Assembly (NCBI GenBank): GCA_902494065.1
Contig: CABURZ010000010.1
Span: 1 to 26,682, forward strand
Source: an uncultured Sneathia sp.
GTDB lineage: Bacteria; Fusobacteriota; Fusobacteriia; Fusobacteriales; Leptotrichiaceae
Direction of reading: 5' to 3'
Length of the DNA stretch: 26,682 nt
Positions 14,884 to 22,793 of the stretch are shown piece by piece. The position numbers were made by a program, and so were the translations under genes. Below the pieces are notes generated by a model. That model was not told the DNA's origin and ran no database searches. It saw nothing but the letters and a program-made list of their open reading frames with translations. Each line of letters starts with the position of its first letter. Position 1 is the first letter of the stretch.

Positions 14884-14957
14884 ACATAACTCCCTACGTC
14901 AGAATTACCTGTATCAGGTTAAGGGTATAATCTCAGCCTAAGCACCCCTGTTTGTTA
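14884..14957 (-). promoter_or_regulatory. TPP riboswitch (THI element)
   Basis: The minus strand carries the conserved THI-box parts in order: GGGGTGC, GCTGAGA, ACCCTTAACCTGATACAGGT, AATTCTGACGTAGGGA. The outer P1 helix pairs AACAAAC with GTTATGTT. When TPP binds, P1 forms and frees the terminator at 14843-14865, shutting off thiXYZ. Confidence 0.97.
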
Positions 14958-14962
14958 ATAAT

Positions 14963-14990
14963 ATTATACATCATTTAAAAAAAATATCAA
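14963..14990 (-). promoter_or_regulatory. Promoter of thiXYZ
   Basis: TTGATA (14985-14990), 16-nt spacer, TATAAT (14963-14968); the expected start point falls at the 5' edge of the riboswitch. Confidence 0.75.
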
Positions 14991-15024
14991 TAATTTTTAT
15001 AGTTTATATTTTCACAAAATAAAT

Positions 15025-15046
15025 AACCTCTAGAATCCTAGAGGTT
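15025..15046 (-). terminator. Terminator after the outer-membrane protein gene
   Basis: AACCTCTAG and CTAGAGGTT form a 9-bp stem with a 4-nt loop, followed on the minus strand by TTATTTATTTT. It lies 13 nt past the stop. Confidence 0.8.
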
Positions 15047-15058
15047 AAAATATTGATA

Positions 15059-16351
15059 TTACCATTTATATTCAACATTTAAACTAGTCTTAATTGTTGT
15101 TGATTTATAATCAAATTTTGAATTAACATTACCAAATTCTATAGGTAATTCCACTCCACCTTTAAGTGTTAAGTTTTCAATTGGTTTGTATTCAGCATTA
15201 ACTTTTGGAGTTAATGTTAAATTAGGAGTTACAATTCTTTTTTTGCCTTGCATATATGTGACTAAACTTACATATGCATTAGCTTCAGGTGATACCTTAA
15301 ATTTATTAGTTACATCATAGTTGTATTTAACATTTACATCAAATACAAATATTCCTTGTGTTAATTTAATTCTATCTTTAACATCATCAATCTTTGAAAC
15401 AAATTTAACATCACTTGTTCTTCCTGCTAATAAAGTTTTACCAGTTAATGTTAATTTATCATTTAGCATTTTATATTCAGCACCAAATTCTGAACCATAC
15501 ACTATAACATTTTTCTTTTCATCTTCAGATATTTTGTATCCATTAAAATGTGCTACAAAAGGTTTAGCCATTATTGTTAAATGTTTTATTCCTGTATATT
15601 CAGCATTTAATTCATATGAATGCATATATCTAATTGGTGCTTCAGCATATAATTTGTAGTTTAACATTTTGTATTCATCTTTCAAGTCGCTGTTTATATT
15701 TCTCTTAAAATTAACTTTACCAGTTAACTTAAGATCTTTTACTTTATCATATGTTGCTTCTGCTTCTCCACTTACGTTTTTAATAGCTTTTGCATTCTTT
15801 TCAATTGTATTGTATGTATGAACTAATTTAATGTTTGCTTTTACATCTTTTAATACTGATGCTTCTTTCGCTTCTACATATAGCTTATGTTCTGATACTG
15901 TTTCTTCTCCTAACTTTTTATTTTCTTCTAATTTCAATGAGAGTGTAGTATTAGAATTTAATCCAACTTTCACACCATTTATTGTGTAATTTACATCATC
16001 CTCTAAGTTTAATTTAGTTGTTTCTTTGTATGTTGCTTTTATACTTGAATTTATACCTTTTATTTCTGGTAATTCATATTTTGCCCATACATTTGAGTCT
16101 TTAGTAGCTAATGCATATGATGGAGCAGCTATAAATCCTTTAACATCTTTTAATTTAAATTCTCCTCCAAAGCTAAATCCTGTATCTTTTACTTTAACTT
16201 CTGTACCTATTTTTGATTCAGAAATTTTGTGTTCTTGTATTGTTTTTTCAAATTTTGATTCAGTTCCTGTACCTAAATATACTTTACCTGTAGTTCCACT
16301 AGCTACAGCAGTCATTGCAATTAAGCTTGCTAACATAAATGTTTTTTTCAT
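15059..16351 (-). CDS. Outer-membrane beta-barrel protein
   Basis: A 430-residue protein with a clear signal peptide (MKKTFMLASLIAMTAVASG, cleavage near residue 18-19). The mature part consists of many alternating, amphipathic strands and ends in the aromatic residue W (NVEYKW), the usual signal for the BAM machinery. It contains recurrent segments such as AEYKMLNDKLTLTGK, DEYKMLNYKLYAEAP and AEYKPIENLTLKGG, consistent with repeated hairpins. No helical, enzymatic or OmpA-type peptidoglycan-binding domain is present. It is probably a porin-like or structural major outer-membrane protein of fusobacterial type; the exact role is unknown. Monocistronic, SD AGGAG, promoter adjoining a T17 tract. 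Confidence 0.8.
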   Translation of the reverse strand: MKKTFMLASLIAMTAVASGTTGKVYLGTGTESKFEKTIQEHKISESKIGTEVKVKDTGFSFGGEFKLKDVKGFIAAPSYALATKDSNVWAKYELPEIKGINSSIKATYKETTKLNLEDDVNYTINGVKVGLNSNTTLSLKLEENKKLGEETVSEHKLYVEAKEASVLKDVKANIKLVHTYNTIEKNAKAIKNVSGEAEATYDKVKDLKLTGKVNFKRNINSDLKDEYKMLNYKLYAEAPIRYMHSYELNAEYTGIKHLTIMAKPFVAHFNGYKISEDEKKNVIVYGSEFGAEYKMLNDKLTLTGKTLLAGRTSDVKFVSKIDDVKDRIKLTQGIFVFDVNVKYNYDVTNKFKVSPEANAYVSLVTYMQGKKRIVTPNLTLTPKVNAEYKPIENLTLKGGVELPIEFGNVNSKFDYKSTTIKTSLNVEYKW

Positions 16352-16390
16352 TGTTTTTTTCTCCTTTTTCTTTAAAAACTTAATTATTTT

Positions 16391-16432
16391 ATAGTAGTCA
16401 TGTATATTTTAATGTAAAAAAAAAAAAAAAAA
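16391..16432 (-). promoter_or_regulatory. Promoter of the outer-membrane protein gene, abutting a T17 tract
   Basis: On the minus strand TTTACA (16413-16418) and TACTAT (16391-16396) are 16 nt apart. The first three T of the -35 belong to an uninterrupted run of 17 T (16416-16432). The tract also serves as the U run of the upstream terminator, and its length may vary by slippage. Confidence 0.5.
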
Positions 16433-16476
16433 GAGGCAAATAAAAAAATATTAGTTTCTTTTTTAGCTCTCTTTTT
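16416..16476 (-). terminator. Terminator of the cellobiose PTS operon
   Basis: AAAAAGAGAGC (rc of 16466-16476) pairs with GCCTCTTTTT (rc of 16428-16437), with one bulge and a 28-nt loop, followed by the long T tract. It closes the operon ending at 16536. Confidence 0.55.
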
Positions 16477-16535
16477 ATTTTTGTTTATATATTACCATAC
16501 ATTATTTAACCATTTTTGATTTTTTTAAGCATTTT

Positions 16536-16853
16536 CTAATTCTTTTTAATCTTATCACAAAGTTTAATTAATTTAGTTGCAAGATTCTTAATTTCTATAG
16601 CACTCATCAAATGGTCTTGTGCGTGTATAAATAGTACAGATAATTCTGTTTTTTCACCACTAACTTCTTTTTGTATTAAATTAGTTTGTACTTCATGAGC
16701 TTTTAGTAAAAATTCTTCAGATTCTTTTATCTTTTCATTTGCCTTATCTATTTTACCATCTATCGCAAGATCTATAGCTTCATAACAAAGTCCTTTAACA
16801 TTACCTGCATTACTAATTATTTCAAATATTATTGTTTCCATTTCTTCACTCAT
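16536..16853 (-). CDS. PTS lactose/cellobiose-family IIA component
   Basis: A 105-residue all-helical cytosolic protein. The signature VLFIHAQDHLMSA holds the phosphorylated histidine (His77). The N-terminal EIISNAGNVKGLCYEAIDLA is the usual first helix of LacF/CelC-type IIA, which forms a trimer. It follows the 6-phospho-beta-glucosidase by 9 nt with an SD made of six consecutive G. It passes phosphate from HPr to the IIB encoded first in this operon. Confidence 0.93.
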   Translation of the reverse strand: MSEEMETIIFEIISNAGNVKGLCYEAIDLAIDGKIDKANEKIKESEEFLLKAHEVQTNLIQKEVSGEKTELSVLFIHAQDHLMSAIEIKNLATKLIKLCDKIKKN

Positions 16854-16862
16854 TTTTCCCCC

Positions 16863-18239
16863 CTAAAATCCATTATTGTGGCTCAATTCTTTAAACCAAT
16901 ATCCTGATTTTTTTATAGTTCTTTTTTGTGTTTCATAATCCAATTCTATAAATCCATATCGATTTTTATATGCATTTAACCATGACCAACAGTCTATAAA
17001 TGTCCAGTGCATATATCCCTTACAATTTGACCCTTCTACAATAGCCTTATGCAAATATCTTAAGTGTTGTTTTATAAACTCAATTCTGTAATCATCTTGT
17101 ATTATACCATTTTTTTTAAACCTTAATTCATCTTCAACTCCCATACCATTTTCTGATACGAACCATTCAATATTCCCGTAGTTATTTTGTATATCTTTAG
17201 CTATATCATATATCGCTTTTTCATATATTTCCCAACCACGATATTTATTAATTTTTTTACCAGGCATATCATATATATCATAATAGTATGTAGGCATAAA
17301 TATACCATCTGGATTAGGCATGTTAGCTTTTGCACACACTCTTAATGGTTGATAGTAGTTCACTCCTAAAAGATCCACAGTATTGTCCTTTATTACCTTA
17401 AGTTCATCTTCTGTATATTCTGGCAATATCCCCCATTTTATAGCTATCTCTTTTAATTCACTTGGATATTTACCTTTAACAGCAGGATCTAAAAACGATT
17501 TTACAGCAAACAAGTCAGCATATCTCTTTGCTTCTAAATCTTTTGGATTATTGCTTCTTGCATAAGCTGGTGTAATATTTAATATTATTCCTATCTTTCC
17601 ACCCTGATTTAATTTCTTGTATTCCCTTATAGCTTTAGCACTAGCTAGTGCTATATTAAATGCTACTTGAAAAGCTTTTTTAGGATTTACTTCTAGTGGA
17701 TAATGGTATTGTAATAAATATCCACATTCAACACTTACTATAGGCTCATTAAATGTAAACCATTTTTTAACTATATCTCCAAATAATTCAAAACATTTTT
17801 TTGCATATTCTGCGTAAAGTTCTACTGTTTTTTTACTAGCAAATCCATCATATTTTTCTTGAATATATAGTGGGGTATCAAAATGATACAAATTTACAAA
17901 TGGTTCTATACCATTTTCCTTTAACATAGAAAAATATGATCTATAAAAATCTACTGCCTTTTGATTAACCTTTCCATCTTCAGATAAAAGTCTAGCCCAT
18001 GAGATAGAAGTTCTAAAAGAGTTGTGACCCGTTTTTTTCAGTAATTCAACATCTTCTTTAAAATGAGTGTATATCGTACTAGTAGTGCTAGGTCCTATAC
18101 TTTCATGAAATTTAAAACTTTCTTCTTCAAAAAATTTATCCCATGTTGTTTTTAATTTTCCATCTTTTTCTACTCTTCCTTCACTTTGTTCAGCACTAGT
18201 TGCTGAGCCCCAAAAGAAATTTTCTGGAAATTTTATCAT
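16863..18239 (-). CDS. 6-phospho-beta-glucosidase (glycoside hydrolase family 1)
   Basis: A 458-residue cytosolic enzyme that hydrolyses the phosphorylated beta-glucosides delivered by the PTS to glucose 6-phosphate and an aglycone or glucose. Motifs of GH1: N-terminal FPENFFWGSATSAEQSEG, acid/base Glu165 in FTFNEP, nucleophile Glu363 in VSENGMG, and the sugar-binding MHWTFIDCWSWLNAYKNRYG near the C-terminus. Length is typical. SD AAGGAGG precedes the ATG. It follows the GntR regulator in the operon. Cellobiose, gentiobiose or an aryl-beta-glucoside are all possible substrates. Confidence 0.93.
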   Translation of the reverse strand: MIKFPENFFWGSATSAEQSEGRVEKDGKLKTTWDKFFEEESFKFHESIGPSTTSTIYTHFKEDVELLKKTGHNSFRTSISWARLLSEDGKVNQKAVDFYRSYFSMLKENGIEPFVNLYHFDTPLYIQEKYDGFASKKTVELYAEYAKKCFELFGDIVKKWFTFNEPIVSVECGYLLQYHYPLEVNPKKAFQVAFNIALASAKAIREYKKLNQGGKIGIILNITPAYARSNNPKDLEAKRYADLFAVKSFLDPAVKGKYPSELKEIAIKWGILPEYTEDELKVIKDNTVDLLGVNYYQPLRVCAKANMPNPDGIFMPTYYYDIYDMPGKKINKYRGWEIYEKAIYDIAKDIQNNYGNIEWFVSENGMGVEDELRFKKNGIIQDDYRIEFIKQHLRYLHKAIVEGSNCKGYMHWTFIDCWSWLNAYKNRYGFIELDYETQKRTIKKSGYWFKELSHNNGF

Positions 18240-18251
18240 ACTTCCTCCTTT

Positions 18252-18893
18252 TTAAAATATTTTCACATCTTTTGTAGTTGGACTAAAATATGATTTTATT
18301 ACCACAACCATATTTCTATTTTCATCATAAATCATATTTTTAATTATCACAATAGGTGTATTTAAACTAACATTTAAAAGCTTTGCAAATTTTACTGGTA
18401 TAATTTCAGCATAAATTTTTTGAATAATTTGCATTTTTTTTAGTTTTTCTATTCCTTCTTTATTTAAATTTACAAATATTCCTTGTATCTGTTCATCTTC
18501 ACTATTTACAAAAACTTCTTCTATGCTAACTAATTCATCATCTTTTTTTGTTAAATATATCAATCTTTCAACATTTGAATCTTCAAATATTTCTTTATTG
18601 TCAATATAGTAATTTAGATTAAGATACACAAGCTTAAAATCAGTATAGTCATCAAAAAACGGAAATAATAATATATTTAGATTAGGTTTCTTTTTAACAA
18701 ATGTACCTACATTATTTTTTTTGTACAAATAACCTTCTTCAACTAATATATTTATTATCTTCCTTGCTGTAATTTTAGAAATACCTTTATACTCTGCAAG
18801 ACTTCGCTCAGAATAAAATTGTTCTTCTAATTCAAACCCTTTCAATTCTTCTATCAATTCTAAAACTATTTTTTCATAAACTTTTTCAGCCAT
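18252..18893 (-). CDS. GntR-family regulator (HutC/UTRA type)
   Basis: A 213-residue transcription factor. Residues 1-68 form the winged helix, with SERSLAEYKGISKITARKII as the helix-turn-helix and GYLYKKNNVGTFVKK as the wing. Residues 85-210 look like a UTRA ligand-binding domain (IYAEIIPVKFAKLLNVSLNT, VVVIKSYFSP), diverged. Its ATG overlaps the stop of the upstream gene (ATGGCTGA), so it is translationally coupled and has no strong SD. As part of the operon it probably represses it autogenously, with the incoming sugar phosphate as effector; the GGTATA sites at the promoter are candidate operators. Confidence 0.88.
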   Translation of the reverse strand: MAEKVYEKIVLELIEELKGFELEEQFYSERSLAEYKGISKITARKIINILVEEGYLYKKNNVGTFVKKKPNLNILLFPFFDDYTDFKLVYLNLNYYIDNKEIFEDSNVERLIYLTKKDDELVSIEEVFVNSEDEQIQGIFVNLNKEGIEKLKKMQIIQKIYAEIIPVKFAKLLNVSLNTPIVIIKNMIYDENRNMVVVIKSYFSPTTKDVKIF

Positions 18894-19311
18894 TTTTTTC
18901 TTTCTCTACCAAATATTCATCTATTTGTTTTAATTTTTTTCTTTTATTCTTTATTAAAAAATATCCAAACAAAAATTCTAATAACATATTATTATACTTT
19001 TTCATTTTTGAATCTGTAATATATTTTTCAATATATTTTAATGTAAAACACTTTCCATTACTATCTAACATTTCATATTCTAAAGTGTTTTTACCATACA
19101 AAGAATTTATTTCAATTTTGTAGCCAATATTTTCCCTAAGGTTAACTAACTTTAATTCACACGATATTTTTTTACCCATTTTAGACAACATATCTTTTTT
19201 TATTGTAATACCTGCATGAATCTCTTTTACTTTAAATTCTTCTTTTAAACTATTACAAAGAAAGCTATAAAAAGCTTCCTTTGTACAGTTCATATTCATT
19301 TTAAATTCCAT
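18886..19311 (-). CDS. DUF3284-like protein of cellobiose PTS operons
   Basis: A 141-residue soluble protein without signal peptide or known catalytic motif. The layout fits DUF3284, a family usually found inside cellobiose/beta-glucoside PTS operons: a short N-terminal strand plus helix (NMNCTKEAFYSFLCNSLKEE), a beta-rich middle, and a lysine-rich C-terminal helix (FLIKNKRKKLKQIDEYL). This resembles a START/SRPBCC-like fold. SD GAGG precedes the ATG by 5 nt; it lies 9 nt after the IIC gene. Function is unknown. I am confident of the context, moderately of the family. Confidence 0.65.
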   Translation of the reverse strand: MEFKMNMNCTKEAFYSFLCNSLKEEFKVKEIHAGITIKKDMLSKMGKKISCELKLVNLRENIGYKIEINSLYGKNTLEYEMLDSNGKCFTLKYIEKYITDSKMKKYNNMLLEFLFGYFLIKNKRKKLKQIDEYLVEKEKNG

Positions 19312-19320
19312 ATATCCTCT

Positions 19321-20634
19321 TTAATCATCTAATTTATTTGCTAAGATTACAAATGGTGTCCATATAAAGAATGCTACAACAACATTCAATATTGAAACTA
19401 ATGCTGCCAGTATAGATCCTCCTGTTGCAAAAAATGCATATAGTCCTGTAGGCATAATCCACGGAACTATTACATATACTGGTGGTATAATTCCAAGACT
19501 TGTAAATGTATATGCTATTATAGCGGCAACAACTGAACTTAATACAAACGGAATGAAGTATAGTGGATTTAATACTATAGGCATTCCGAAAATCATAGGC
19601 TCATTAATATTAAATATCCCCATAGGTAAAGCTAATTTTGCAACTGCCTTATTTGCTTTTTTCTTTGAGAAAATAAAGATAGCTATAATCAATGCTATAG
19701 TAATACCAGATCCTCCCATTTGTAAGTATGCATCAAAAGATCCTCTTGTCCATAAATAAGGTAATGTTTTTACTGTTCCACCTTTAGCAATATGTTCAAC
19801 ATTAGCTAGTAATGCTGGTTGATATATTCCATCCATTATAGGAGCTAAAACATTATGTCCATGTAATCCAAAGAACCATAAGAATTGTACAAGGAATGAA
19901 ATAATTACTACTGAAACTATTCCTTGAGATAATCCTAAAAGTGGTGTTTGTATGTATATTGAAATTAAATCTATCAATGATTTTCCTGTTAATGTAAATA
20001 CAACATTTGCTAAAATCGAACAAACATATATAGCAACAACTCCTGGTATTATTGATGCAAATGCTTTATTAACTGCTGGAGGAACACTGTCAGGAAGTTT
20101 TATAATAACTTTTTTATTCATAAGTTTACAATATACTAATGAAGATATAAATCCTATTATCATAGCTGGGAAAATTCCTTGAGCACCTAAATAATTTACA
20201 TTAATAAATCCCCATGATGAAACTGGTGTTAAAACACCATTTATATCTGCATTAAAGCTTGCTTCTTGTGGCAAAAATGCAATATATGATGCAAATGCTA
20301 CTAACGCTCCTGCTAATGGATTAACCTTATAACTTTGAGCCAAGTTATATCCTAGAGCTAATACAAATGCTAATGATAATATTGCAAATGAAGCAAACCA
20401 AACTATACCATTTGTTGATATAATAGGTTGCATAGCTTTAACAAATCCTGTATATCCTCTTGTTGTTGGTATATCTCTAAAGAATACATTCAACAATACA
20501 GCAATAGATCCAACCATAGTTATAGGCATTATTGCTATAAACGAATCTCTTATTGCAACTAAATGTTTTTGTTGTGCTAACTTAGTTGCCACTGGTACAA
20601 ATGAATTTTCTACCAAATTCATAAACTTTTTCAT
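19321..20634 (-). CDS. PTS lactose/cellobiose-family IIC component
   Basis: Permease subunit of 437 aa with about ten helices. Hallmarks: the N-terminal amphipathic block NSFVPVATKLAQQKHLVAIRDSF, FLWFFGLHGHNVLAPIMDGI in the middle, and the substrate-binding loop FNINEPMIFGMPIVLNPL near residue 343 with the conserved NEP. It carries no fused IIA or IIB domain; those are separate genes at the two ends of this operon. The SD AAGGAG lies within the end of the IIB gene. Confidence 0.93.
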   Translation of the reverse strand: MKKFMNLVENSFVPVATKLAQQKHLVAIRDSFIAIMPITMVGSIAVLLNVFFRDIPTTRGYTGFVKAMQPIISTNGIVWFASFAILSLAFVLALGYNLAQSYKVNPLAGALVAFASYIAFLPQEASFNADINGVLTPVSSWGFINVNYLGAQGIFPAMIIGFISSLVYCKLMNKKVIIKLPDSVPPAVNKAFASIIPGVVAIYVCSILANVVFTLTGKSLIDLISIYIQTPLLGLSQGIVSVVIISFLVQFLWFFGLHGHNVLAPIMDGIYQPALLANVEHIAKGGTVKTLPYLWTRGSFDAYLQMGGSGITIALIIAIFIFSKKKANKAVAKLALPMGIFNINEPMIFGMPIVLNPLYFIPFVLSSVVAAIIAYTFTSLGIIPPVYVIVPWIMPTGLYAFFATGGSILAALVSILNVVVAFFIWTPFVILANKLDD

Positions 20635-20637
20635 ACT

Positions 20638-20943
20638 CTATTCTCCTTTTATTATTTTTAGTGCATCTTCTAATACTTTCTCACCATTCATTGTTCCATA
20701 ACTTACCATATCAATTACAGATACAGGAGTTGCACCAAACAATTCCTTCATATTTTTTTCTAAATATCTAACTTGTGGCCCTAATAAAACTAAATCCACT
20801 TTATTAACATATTCAACTGCTTTTGCATCTGGTATAGCTGAAATTTCAACTTCTATCCCTTTATTTTGTGCAGATTTTTTCATCTTTTCAACCATAAAAC
20901 TTGTTGACATTCCTGCACTACAAATTAACAATATTTTAAGCAT
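20638..20943 (-). CDS. PTS lactose/cellobiose-family IIB component
   Basis: First gene of the operon, 101 aa. The phosphorylated cysteine is Cys8 in LLICSAGMSTSFMVEKMK, and VDLVLLGPQVRYLEK is the second conserved block. A start four codons upstream (GTG) is possible, but the SD AAAGGTGG points to the ATG at 20943. It transfers phosphate from IIA to the sugar carried by IIC. Confidence 0.93.
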   Translation of the reverse strand: MLKILLICSAGMSTSFMVEKMKKSAQNKGIEVEISAIPDAKAVEYVNKVDLVLLGPQVRYLEKNMKELFGATPVSVIDMVSYGTMNGEKVLEDALKIIKGE

Positions 20944-20946
20944 GAT

Positions 20947-21045
20947 GTATACCACCTTTCAACTTTTTCATAATTTAAGTATACCACTATTTTTGATAAA
21001 TGCAAGTAATTAAAGGAAAATTTCATAAACTTTATATATACCACG
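20947..21045 (-). promoter_or_regulatory. Three GTGGTATA operator-like sites
   Basis: On the minus strand GTGGTATAC occurs at 20947-20955 and AGTGGTATAC at 20979-20988, exactly 32 bp apart (about three helical turns), and CGTGGTATAT at about 21036-21045. The middle site overlaps the -10 box. They are candidate sites for the operon's GntR/UTRA regulator. Confidence 0.5.
20978..21005 (-). promoter_or_regulatory. Promoter of the cellobiose PTS operon
   Basis: TTGCAT (21000-21005), 16-nt spacer, TATACT (20978-20983), 35 nt before the IIB start. Confidence 0.65.
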
Positions 21046-21055
21046 AACGTATAAC

Positions 21056-21089
21056 AAAAAAATATCCTAAATGCATAATGCACTTAGGA
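21056..21089 (-). terminator. Terminator after the GNAT gene
   Basis: TCCTAAGTGC and GCATTTAGGA form a 10-bp stem (one G-U) with an ATTAT loop, followed on the minus strand by TATTTTTTT. Confidence 0.8.
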
Positions 21090-21122
21090 CTATTTAATTT
21101 TTCTTTATTAATATACTATTAA

Positions 21123-21623
21123 CTACAATATTTTAAAATAATATACATTCCCATCACCATCATAATCATCTAAAGATCTATCATGTTTAAATCCTAATGA
21201 CATTGCTGTACGAATAGATGGAATATTTGCATTTAACGTTAAAACAACAATAACACTTAATTTACCTACGTTATCAATAATAGCTTGACAAGCTTCCTTA
21301 ACATATCCACGACGCATTTTATTTGGAGTAATCCTATAATAAAGATTCAAATAAGGCTTATTTTTAATATTTACATGTTTAAGTCCGCAAACTCCAACAT
21401 AACTATCATCGCTTTTATCAATTATTACATAATAACCAAACCCATATTTCTCATGATGCTCTATCCATTTATTTAATTCTTGTTGAAAAATTTCACGATT
21501 TTTCACAGGCCCAGCTGGATTATATAAATTAGTAGCTGGATTCGCATGAATTTGAAATAAAGGTTCTAAATCAGTAATTTCAGGTTTCCTAAGTAGTAAA
21601 CGTGATGTTTCTATAATCTGCAT
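21123..21623 (-). CDS. GNAT-family N-acetyltransferase (RimJ/RimL-like)
   Basis: A 166-residue cytosolic acetyl-CoA-dependent transferase. The N-terminal ETSRLLLRKPEITDLEPLF is the typical RimJ/RimL start, YVGVCGLKHV is strand beta-4, and the acetyl-CoA loop is degenerate (NKMRRGYVKEAC instead of QxxGxG/A). Target unknown. SD AAGGTGA. The base composition is AT-rich like the host. Its start lies 13 nt after a stop codon that closes a displaced native rlmD tail (21637-21675), so it was probably the next gene after rlmD before the foreign segment arrived. Confidence 0.85.
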   Translation of the reverse strand: MQIIETSRLLLRKPEITDLEPLFQIHANPATNLYNPAGPVKNREIFQQELNKWIEHHEKYGFGYYVIIDKSDDSYVGVCGLKHVNIKNKPYLNLYYRITPNKMRRGYVKEACQAIIDNVGKLSVIVVLTLNANIPSIRTAMSLGFKHDRSLDDYDGDGNVYYFKIL

Positions 21624-21636
21624 ATAAATTCACCTT

Positions 21637-21675
21637 TTAAATATATTTTGACATCAACACAACAGTTTCGACGTG
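21637..21675 (-). pseudogene. Displaced native 3' end of rlmD
   Basis: The minus strand reads HVETVVLMSKYI followed by TAA, the usual short C-terminus of RlmD-type methyltransferases. It lies in the same orientation as the full gene 2.76 kb away, whose own HVETVALLSK is at 24405-24434. Upstream of the CAC codon at 21673-21675 the sequence at once becomes GC-richer and unrelated. This is the native tail pushed away by an insertion. Confidence 0.8.
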
Positions 21676-21683
21676 TATTAAGA

Positions 21684-21776
21684 CTACTCTGATGATAACC
21701 CTACATCAAGAAATAGGTCTGCACGCTCGTTGCACGATGGAAGTTGGCAAAGGGAAGGACGCTTGAAAATAAACAT
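21684..21776 (-). CDS. Possible 30-residue ORF at the left end of the integrated segment
   Basis: ATG at 21776 to TAG at 21684, starting MFIFKRPSLCQLPSC and ending with DLFLDVGLSSE. No ribosome binding site is visible, so it may be only the terminal sequence of the element. It is clearly GC-richer than the host. Confidence 0.25.
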   Translation of the reverse strand: MFIFKRPSLCQLPSCNERADLFLDVGLSSE

Positions 21777-21781
21777 CCAGT

Positions 21782-21799
21782 ATGCTTTTAGAAAAGCAT
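21782..21799. repeat. Perfect hairpin inside the element end
   Basis: ATGCTTTT and AAAAGCAT around a 2-nt centre. No T run follows on either strand, so it is a weak terminator candidate; it could be a recombinase or arm site. Confidence 0.4.
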
Positions 21800-21823
21800 A
21801 AAAAACTACAAACACTTATCGGT

Positions 21824-22693
21824 TCATTCGTCATAAATACCTATATAGTTATAAAATTGCTCATGTAACCGCTTCATTTCATCCGGAGCCTTTATTGAAT
21901 GTCGGTACATAAACTTTTCACCAAAACGGCTTCGAAAAATAACCCCAAGAATAAACCCCATAATGGAGCATGGAAGAATTTGTAAAAACTTCATTTTTAT
22001 CGGAACAAGTTTAATTCCTTTTGTTTTAACATTAAAAAGATTTCTTCTGATTTGCTTAGCTGTTTTATTCATTAATACACGATCGTTTCCGGCATGCTCA
22101 GGATCATCTGAATGATAATAAGCATCTGCAATCGGCACGACCATTGCAAGATGACAGATCTGCCATGAATGCATGTCTTTTACAACTTGGCATGGAATCA
22201 TTGCCGATCGGAACAAATCGAACAGTTCTTTCTCACGACCACCTGACATGCCGATTGTAGTTGGCTGAATAAAACGAGGCGTAAGGGCTGCATCCAAAAT
22301 ATCTCCGTCAAAGCCGCCGCCGGCACCTGGGAAAGCAGGGAGGATACGTCCTTTTCCGCAAATCTTTTCCCATGTATCATACGTTTCTAAAGAATTTACC
22401 ATAGTTACAATGACAGGACTTATATTAGCTTTCAGTTCCGCCAAAGCAATATGCAACTGGTTTTCTCTTACCGCAAGCAATATAAAATCATAACTGTCTA
22501 ACGGCAGCAGTCGAGATAAAACGGATACTTTGGCAGTCCGAATCTCATTATATTTTTTATACCTTAGCCCATACATCTGTAATTCTTTCAAACGATTTCC
22601 ACGAGCATATACGGATACGTCTGCTCCCGCTTCGGAAATCAAAGCCGCATAAAGACTTCCTATCACTCCTGCACCATAAATCAATACTCTCAT
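21824..22693 (-). CDS. Ketopantoate reductase family protein (ApbA/PanE-like)
   Basis: A 289-residue NAD(P)-dependent dehydrogenase. The N-terminal Rossmann motif is VLIYGAGVIGSLYAALIS, followed by DVSVYARGNRLKELQMYGL, and SYDFILLAVRENQL marks the family. The C-terminal helical domain contains the AMVVPIADAYYHSD stretch but lacks a clear classical KxxxN catalytic segment, so true ketopantoate reduction (pantothenate synthesis) is doubtful. A short hydrophobic stretch (QILPCSIMGFILGVIF) near residue 245 is unusual. The ATG at 22693 has SD AAAGGA. It is distinctly GC-richer than its surroundings, as expected of DNA acquired from a Clostridia-like donor. Confidence 0.8.
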   Translation of the reverse strand: MRVLIYGAGVIGSLYAALISEAGADVSVYARGNRLKELQMYGLRYKKYNEIRTAKVSVLSRLLPLDSYDFILLAVRENQLHIALAELKANISPVIVTMVNSLETYDTWEKICGKGRILPAFPGAGGGFDGDILDAALTPRFIQPTTIGMSGGREKELFDLFRSAMIPCQVVKDMHSWQICHLAMVVPIADAYYHSDDPEHAGNDRVLMNKTAKQIRRNLFNVKTKGIKLVPIKMKFLQILPCSIMGFILGVIFRSRFGEKFMYRHSIKAPDEMKRLHEQFYNYIGIYDE

Positions 22694-22793
22694 CTTCACA
22701 ATCCTTTTATGTTTCTTCCTAAATTTCGATGTATTTTACACATCCAAACAAAAGCTCACTATCCATTTAGATAAATGACCCGAAAATTCATCT

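Noticed and set aside
22198..22380. 60-codon minus-strand ORF inside the ketopantoate-reductase-like gene
   Set aside because: Alternative frame of a well-supported coding sequence.
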